Assembly: GCA_904419095.1 (NCBI GenBank)
Contig: CAJFQT010000009.1
Location: 1-27,866, forward strand
Length of the DNA stretch: 27,866 bases
Source of the DNA: an uncultured Clostridia bacterium
GTDB lineage: Bacteria; Bacillota; Clostridia; TANB77; CAG-508
Direction: 5' to 3'
The position numbers and the translations under genes were made by a program. Below the pieces are notes generated by a model that was given only the letters and a program-made list of their open reading frames with translations, did no database searches and had not been told where the DNA came from. Positions 24,100 through 27,866 of the stretch are shown here, piece by piece (within the stretch, counting starts at the first letter, position 1; every line of letters begins with the position of its first letter).

Positions 24100-25203
24100 C
24101 TATTTATTTTTCATCATCCACTCATATAACTCATCTTCTGTAACTTTGCCTTGCTTATAATCTCTTATTTTACTTTGAGCAAGTTTCTTCCAACTATCGA
24201 AATCCTTTTTCAATTTTTTATTGTTATCACTTCTAGCAACTTCCATAAATTTCTTTTGATATGCTTTTCTATATTCTAATAAAGCAGGTATTTTTTCTAA
24301 ATTTTTTCTATATGTTTGTTTTGCTCCTTTTTCTCTACAACTTTTTCCATCTCTATTTGGTAAATCACAATATAATTCATCTTGCCTTATTGATGGAATA
24401 AAATATCTACCACAATACTGGCATGTTTTTATTGGCAAATTATAATTCTTAACAATCTGTTCTAAAACAACAAAAGCAATATTACTTAACTTTTCACTGG
24501 TATATACATTTGTCATTTTAATTAAAGAATCATTTTCGTCAAGTTGTTTTGTTAATTCTTCTAGTGAATACTTATAATATTCTTCGTGTTTATTTGAGTA
24601 AGTATCTAATATAACTTCAATATCACTTGAATAGGTATATACATCATTTTGATGAGTAATTAAAAATGATACAAATTTAGAATTTATTTTTGATCCTTTT
24701 AATTTTTCATTTCCGTTTAAGTTATATATAAAATCTACAAATTCTTTAAAGTTCTGTTGTACTTCTATTAGTTCTTCTAAACTATTTTCATAAACTCGTT
24801 TCATTATTTTTACAAGTGCATCTTCAGAAGAATATGTTTTTTCTAATTCTTTATATGGAACATATTCTTTTAGCAATTCAAATCCATATAAATAGAAAAA
24901 AGTATCATAAGCACTATCAAAGCTAGAAAAATCAGCATTTAATAAACTTATTAAAAACAAGCCAAACTGTTCATAATATGGAACATATATTGAAGTAGGG
25001 TGTTTTGGTGCAGATTCCTTTTTACTAGGTTTATGCTTATAAAAATCATTTTCTTGTATGATTTTTCTTCTATGATTATCCATATCATTGTAAGTGTCAG
25101 TTTTATATAGATACATAGGTGTTGAATAGTATTCCTCTTTTGCTTCTGGATTAAACCATATATAAAAACCTTCACTAAAATTAAATTGAGGTAATTTTCG
25201 CAT
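24100..25203 (-). CDS. Zinc-finger protein resembling DUF6076
   Basis: 367 aa, first gene of the cassette. The N-terminal two-thirds is mostly helical with no motif I recognise. Near the C-terminus is a zinc-binding-type set, Cys261, Cys264, Cys279 and Cys289 (C-x2-C-x14-C-x9-C, starting CQYCGRYFIP), followed by a basic KGAKQTYRK stretch and a highly charged helical tail. This matches CGNR-like zinc fingers and the Bacillota family I know as DUF6076. The family name is from memory. The basic finger and tail suggest nucleic acid binding. The SD AGGGGGAAC precedes ATG. The tight spacing to the ATPase gene (15 bases) makes one operon. It may be the sensor, regulator or DNA/RNA-binding subunit of the cassette. 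Confidence 0.65.
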   Translation of the reverse strand: MRKLPQFNFSEGFYIWFNPEAKEEYYSTPMYLYKTDTYNDMDNHRRKIIQENDFYKHKPSKKESAPKHPTSIYVPYYEQFGLFLISLLNADFSSFDSAYDTFFYLYGFELLKEYVPYKELEKTYSSEDALVKIMKRVYENSLEELIEVQQNFKEFVDFIYNLNGNEKLKGSKINSKFVSFLITHQNDVYTYSSDIEVILDTYSNKHEEYYKYSLEELTKQLDENDSLIKMTNVYTSEKLSNIAFVVLEQIVKNYNLPIKTCQYCGRYFIPSIRQDELYCDLPNRDGKSCREKGAKQTYRKNLEKIPALLEYRKAYQKKFMEVARSDNNKKLKKDFDSWKKLAQSKIRDYKQGKVTEDELYEWMMKNK

Positions 25204-25259
25204 TTTTTGTTCCCCCTAAAACTAAATGTGAAATATTTTAAATTTATTTTATAAATATG

Positions 25260-25288
25260 TTGACAAATATAAAATAAGATTATATAAT
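25260..25288 (+). promoter_or_regulatory. Consensus sigma-A promoter of the xis-int operon
   Basis: TTGACA (25,260-25,265) and TATAAT (25,283-25,288) with a 17-base spacer, a perfect match on all counts. A second weaker promoter (TTGATA 25,311, TATACT 25,335) lies downstream. Between promoter and xis, TTGATAAATCTTT (25,311-25,323) is nearly complementary to AAAGATTGTCAA (25,350-25,361), giving a possible leader hairpin or operator just before the SD. The divergent cassette begins 57 bases to the left, so repression here could affect both transcripts. Confidence 0.85.
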
Positions 25289-25379
25289 CAATTTACAATT
25301 TTAAAAAGTTTTGATAAATCTTTCACAATATATTTATACTATATTAGTTAAAGATTGTCAAGGAAAGGAGGTCAAAAAT

Positions 25380-25577
25380 ATGCAGAATATTGAAGAATTT
25401 GAGATTAAATTATATTCTACTGATGATGTATGCAAATTATTGCATATTGGAAAACAGAAATGTTTACAATTATTCCATTCTGATGAATTTCCAAGTATCA
25501 AAATAGGTAGAAAATTTTGGGTAAAAGCAGACTGCTTAAATGAATTTTTAAGCCATAAAAGAATTATGGCAGAGTAA
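25380..25577 (+). CDS. xis: Excisionase (MerR/Xis-like small HTH protein)
   Basis: 65 aa with an excisionase-type winged helix: YSTDDVCKLLHIGKQKCLQLFHSD then FPSIKIGRKFWVKADCLNEFL, as in Xis of Tn916-like elements. It bends DNA at the att arms, steers the integrase toward excision, and often represses its own operon. The start is the ATG at 25,380, preceded by an ideal AAAGGAGG. An in-frame TTG at 25,311 is not supported. The integrase gene follows after a structured 148-base leader, the usual xis-int order. Confidence 0.88.
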   Translation: MQNIEEFEIKLYSTDDVCKLLHIGKQKCLQLFHSDEFPSIKIGRKFWVKADCLNEFLSHKRIMAE

Positions 25578-25587
25578 AAAATAAGAA

Positions 25588-25722
25588 GACTTAAATCTGC
25601 AACATTTAAATCTTCTAAGCTAAACAGGAAATGCCCTGTTCAAAAAGTTTATAAAATTATTATACTACCAAAATAAAAATAGAGCAAGGTATTTCCTCAA
25701 AAAAATATGAAATGGAGGAAAT
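25588..25722 (+). promoter_or_regulatory. Structured leader between xis and int
   Basis: Several stems are visible. AGAAGACTTAAAT (25,588) pairs with ATTTAAATCTTCT (one mismatch). AACAGG pairs with CCTGTT around 25,623-25,641. ATTTCCTC (25,691-25,698) pairs exactly with GAGGAAAT (25,715-25,722), which overlaps the integrase SD GGAGG (25,714-25,718). In addition AGGAAATGCC (from about 25,627) is complementary to GGTATTTCCT (from about 25,689), so the middle segment can pair either upstream or with the SD. This could switch integrase translation. Confidence 0.5.
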
Positions 25723-25725
25723 TGT

Positions 25726-27033
25726 ATGAGTTCAAAAGGTTATACTGTAGGAACATATATTATAAAATCGGAGAAAAAGAACTCTGACTTGCCAATGTGT
25801 CCTATATGTAAGAAGTGTAAAGATAGATCTATTTGCAGTAATAGAAAAAGTAAAAAAGAAATGAATAAATGTGAGAAATGTAAAAATTGTAAAGATAGCG
25901 AAAAATGTGATAAGTTTTATATTAACGAACAACACAAAGCAACTTTAACAATAGCCAAAGATGCAACCACAGGTGTATCAATAAGGAAAACATTCACAGG
26001 AAATACGGAAGAAGAAGCATTAGATAAAATGTATAAATACAAACTGGAAATGAAAAAATCAGGAAATGCTATTGAATTTAAGAAAACAGAAAAAACAATA
26101 GCAATTTTGGCGCAAGAAATAGAAGACTCAAAATATAGAATGGGTAAAACAAAAGCAAATGCTTATAATACAAATATGTCAACACTTGCGAGAATAAAAA
26201 AATACAAGTTTGCAAATATTCCAATAGATAGAGTAACAAGAAAACAAATTGAGGATTTTTTACAAGAAGAAAGAGTAAAGTCAAATTCTACAATAAAAAA
26301 AGATTACAGAATGTTAAAATATGTATATGAATATGCAAGTCATAGAATGTATATTATAAATAACTTTTTTGAAGGAATAAATGCAATAGAAAGACCAAAA
26401 AGTCTGAAAGAAGATAAAGATGTAGTTGCATTAACAATTACAGAACAAAACAAATTAGAAGATTATTTAGATACTCATTCATCAAAGTATAAAAACATTA
26501 TACTACTGTGTTTGTATACTGGAATGAGAATAGGCGAAGTATTGGCATTAAATTATACAGATGATATAGATTTAGAAAATAAAATGATAAAAATAACAAA
26601 GACATTAACAAAAGATAGAAATAAGAAAACAGTTATTGGTCCAACTAAAACAAAAAGCGGAAAAAGAAATATTGAAATAAATGAATTAACAGAAGATATT
26701 ATAAAAGATTCCATTAGTAATAAAATAGAAAATAAAAATAAAATTCTATACTGCCAAGAAAATGGACAATTATATGTAGATAATACAATTAATTCAGCAT
26801 TTAAGAGAATATGTAAAAATGCAGGAATTACAAAACCTGTAAATACACATATGTTAAGACATACATTTGCGACTAGATGTATTGAGGCAGGTGTAGATTT
26901 ACCAGTATTACAAAAATTAATGGGACATGCCAATATAGAAACTACAATAAATACTTATGGAGATATTTATAATTACTATAAACAAAAAGAAACTCAAAAA
27001 GTAATTGATTATTTAAAAAGAGAAAGAGCATAA
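25726..27033 (+). CDS. int: Tyrosine recombinase (integrase) with a cysteine-rich N-terminus
   Basis: 435 aa. It catalyses integration and excision at tRNA-Pro. The catalytic set is complete: Arg268 in TGMRIGE, a lysine in TKTKSGKR near 310, His375 and Arg378 in HMLRHTFAT, His401 in GHANI, and Tyr411 in INTYGDI. An arm-binding domain (about 65-115) and a SAM-like core-binding domain (about 120-225) precede the catalytic part. The oddity is residues 25-61, where two identical-format motifs C-x2-C-x2-C-x5-C (Cys 25, 28, 31, 37 and 49, 52, 55, 61) are inserted ahead of the arm-binding domain, with basic residues between. They should bind zinc or, less likely, an iron-sulfur cluster. The SD GGAGG may be hidden in a hairpin. 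The gene ends 135 bases before attR. Confidence 0.93.
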   Translation: MSSKGYTVGTYIIKSEKKNSDLPMCPICKKCKDRSICSNRKSKKEMNKCEKCKNCKDSEKCDKFYINEQHKATLTIAKDATTGVSIRKTFTGNTEEEALDKMYKYKLEMKKSGNAIEFKKTEKTIAILAQEIEDSKYRMGKTKANAYNTNMSTLARIKKYKFANIPIDRVTRKQIEDFLQEERVKSNSTIKKDYRMLKYVYEYASHRMYIINNFFEGINAIERPKSLKEDKDVVALTITEQNKLEDYLDTHSSKYKNIILLCLYTGMRIGEVLALNYTDDIDLENKMIKITKTLTKDRNKKTVIGPTKTKSGKRNIEINELTEDIIKDSISNKIENKNKILYCQENGQLYVDNTINSAFKRICKNAGITKPVNTHMLRHTFATRCIEAGVDLPVLQKLMGHANIETTINTYGDIYNYYKQKETQKVIDYLKRERA

Positions 27034-27168
27034 AGTACATTTAAAATTGGATAATATAAATTTTAGATTAATACTAAAATAAGAGTTTTAAAAAAATGTT
27101 TTAAAATAAAAATAGTATCATAAAACATTGAGAAATAAAGACTTTGTGGTAGTTTGAAAAAGCTACCG
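27034..27168 (+). other. Right terminal region of the element with arm-like repeats
   Basis: No gene. AGTTTTAAAA (27,084-27,093) and TGTTTTAAAA (27,097-27,106) repeat the left-end motifs at 18,604-18,654. A small hairpin, GGTAG (27,148) with CTACC (27,163), stands directly before the att core. These are the positions expected for integrase arm sites. Confidence 0.45.
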
Positions 27169-27177
27169 CCTCGACCA
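27169..27177 (+). other. attR core (right att site)
   Basis: CCTCGACCA, identical to the last nine bases of tRNA-Pro. The upstream flank (GCTACCG) does not match the tRNA acceptor arm, so this is not a functional tRNA end. The downstream flank is the native tRNA terminator. Confidence 0.8.
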
Positions 27178-27181
27178 GAAA

Positions 27182-27236
27182 AAGGAGCTTTTTACAAGCT
27201 CCTTAAATTGTTTTTAGGCTATTTTTAGCCTTTTTT
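27182..27236 (+). terminator. Displaced native terminators of tRNA-Pro
   Basis: AAGGAGCTT (27,182-27,190) pairs perfectly with AAGCTCCTT (27,196-27,204) and is followed by AAATTGTTTTT. A second stem, GGCTA (27,217-27,221) with TAGCC (27,226-27,230), ends in TTTTTT. Standing 4 bases after a copy of the tRNA 3' end, the first is best explained as the original tRNA terminator, now separated from its gene by the element. Confidence 0.75.
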
Positions 27237-27276
27237 CTTTTCTCAAACTTTTTCAAAATTTCTCTATATTCATGTT

Positions 27277-27337
27277 ATTGCATTCAATATTGCATTCAGC
27301 TAAAATATTTTGAATGTAATAATTGCATTCAAAATAT
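27277..27337. repeat. ATTGCATTCA repeats and a perfect 12-bp inverted repeat
   Basis: ATTGCATTCA occurs at 27,277, 27,289 and 27,322, and its inverse (one change) at 27,311. ATATTTTGAATG (27,305-27,316) and CATTCAAAATAT (27,326-27,337) are perfect complements with a 9-base loop. The block is noncoding chromosomal DNA between the tRNA terminators and the next gene. It may be a protein-binding site. Confidence 0.5.
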
Positions 27338-27355
27338 CCCAAGCAACAGCCTGGG
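27338..27355 (-). terminator. Terminator of the right-edge membrane protein gene
   Basis: On the minus strand CCCAGGC and GCTTGGG (one G-T pair) flank loop TGTT, followed by ATATTTTG. It lies 20 bases beyond the stop codon at 27,376. Confidence 0.5.
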
Positions 27356-27375
27356 ACATTTTGAAAAAAGCATTA

Positions 27376-27866
27376 TTAATTACTAAATTTATCTGTATTC
27401 TCAATGGCAAAATGTTTTAAGAAATTATCATAATCATCTGTTTCTGATTCAAAATTAAGAGAAATATTATAGATGATATTACCATCTTCATCTAATTTTG
27501 CCTTACAGATAAATTTCTCTAACGGTATAATACTATCATCATGCCTTTTTAATGTTATTTCAGAAAAATATTTAGTTGATAAAAATTTATGAATTTTTAT
27601 TAGCATTTTTTTATGATATTTTTTCGTTTTTTTATTTAATACAATTGTAAATAATAATCCTTCTGAAAATACAATAAACCCAATAAATCCATCAACTAAA
27701 AGTACAACACATATAATAACATTTATGATATAAAGTATTTTGTTATCTCTTGGTAGAAGATTATTACTTAAAATAAATAACATTAGTCCAAATAACAGAC
27801 CTGAAGCTATTGAAAGTATTACTGTTGTCTTTAAAGTTAATTCATGCTTTTTCAATTTAATTACCT
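27376..27866 (-). CDS. Small membrane protein of unknown function, start possibly beyond the window
   Basis: About 159 aa are visible from a TTG at 27,855. The frame stays open to the window edge, so the true start may lie outside. A partial SD-like AGG near the edge gives the TTG some support. Two or three hydrophobic segments (about 10-30, 40-62 and perhaps 62-74) are followed by a basic loop (NKKTKKYHKKM) and a soluble C-terminal tail of about 80 residues rich in Asp/Glu. I recognise no family. It is chromosomal, the first gene beyond the integrated element. Confidence 0.6.
   Translation of the reverse strand, partial: VIKLKKHELTLKTTVILSIASGLLFGLMLFILSNNLLPRDNKILYIINVIICVVLLVDGFIGFIVFSEGLLFTIVLNKKTKKYHKKMLIKIHKFLSTKYFSEITLKRHDDSIIPLEKFICKAKLDEDGNIIYNISLNFESETDDYDNFLKHFAIENTDKFSN

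Larger units (their letters stand above)
18457..27177 (+). mobile_element. Integrative mobilizable element in tRNA-Pro
   Basis: About 8.7 kb bounded by CCTCGACCA at 18,457-18,465 (inside the tRNA 3' end) and 27,169-27,177. In order it holds a replacement terminator, a repeat block, a RepA_N initiator, an oriT, a MOBV relaxase, a frameshifted gene, a candidate RNA, a three-gene minus-strand cassette, an excisionase and a tyrosine integrase. The integrase ends about 135 bases from the right att, the usual arrangement for tRNA-targeted elements. No coupling protein, VirB4-like ATPase or other transfer gene is present, so it must borrow a conjugation machine (IME rather than ICE). The replication initiator suggests it can replicate as a circle after excision. 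Confidence 0.88.

Noticed and set aside
25311..25379. TTG start 23 codons upstream for the excisionase
   Set aside because: The ATG at 25,380 has a near-perfect SD, and the extra residues do not resemble the family.

Overview
The window is a very AT-rich piece of a low-GC Gram-positive genome. Purine-rich Shine-Dalgarno (SD) sites, consensus sigma-A promoters, tRNA genes that encode CCA, and the protein families point to Bacillota, probably an uncultured gut-type Clostridia. That lineage call is inference. It divides into a chromosomal part (about 1-18,465), an integrated mobilizable element (about 18,457-27,177), and resumed chromosome to the right edge.

Chromosomal part. A minus-strand pair encodes a one-module NRPS (C-A-T-reductase, 1403 aa) and, one base downstream, a six-helix membrane histidine kinase. 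Divergent from it are an acyl-CoA synthetase-like ligase and a membrane-anchored HtrA protease. The ligase, starter-type C domain and terminal reductase together suggest an N-acyl amino aldehyde or alcohol product. Next come a membrane-anchored M23 peptidase, a guanine deaminase, a large adenosine-deaminase-like protein with an extra C-terminal Rossmann-like domain, a 56-aa HTH protein, ClpB, a 55-aa coiled-coil protein, tRNA-Arg(ACG) and tRNA-Pro(TGG). A short palindromic repeat built on AGGAACGTT and AACGTTCCT occurs three times between 9.66 and 11.89 kb and partly serves as a terminator.

Mobile element. About 8.7 kb is inserted at the 3' end of tRNA-Pro(TGG), flanked by a 9-bp duplication (CCTCGACCA) at 18,457 and 27,169. 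It carries a RepA_N-type initiator, a pMV158-like oriT with a recognisable nic site, a MOBV relaxase, a frameshifted small gene, a candidate structured RNA, a three-gene minus-strand cassette, an excisionase and a tyrosine integrase with an unusual cysteine-rich N-terminus. No type IV secretion or coupling-protein gene is present, so it looks like a mobilizable element (IME) that needs a helper. The tRNA's native terminator appears to have been displaced to the far side of the right att site, and the element supplies a replacement hairpin.

The most interesting content is the three-gene cassette at 21,799-25,203. In transcription order it encodes a zinc-finger protein of DUF6076 type, an ABC/SMC-like ATPase fused to a DUF4435 TOPRIM-like nuclease domain, and a DUF3800 RNase H-like protein. 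ATPase plus DUF4435 is the core of the PARIS anti-phage system, but here it is compact, in one chain, and packaged with two further genes. It is a credible candidate for an undescribed defence system carried as element cargo.
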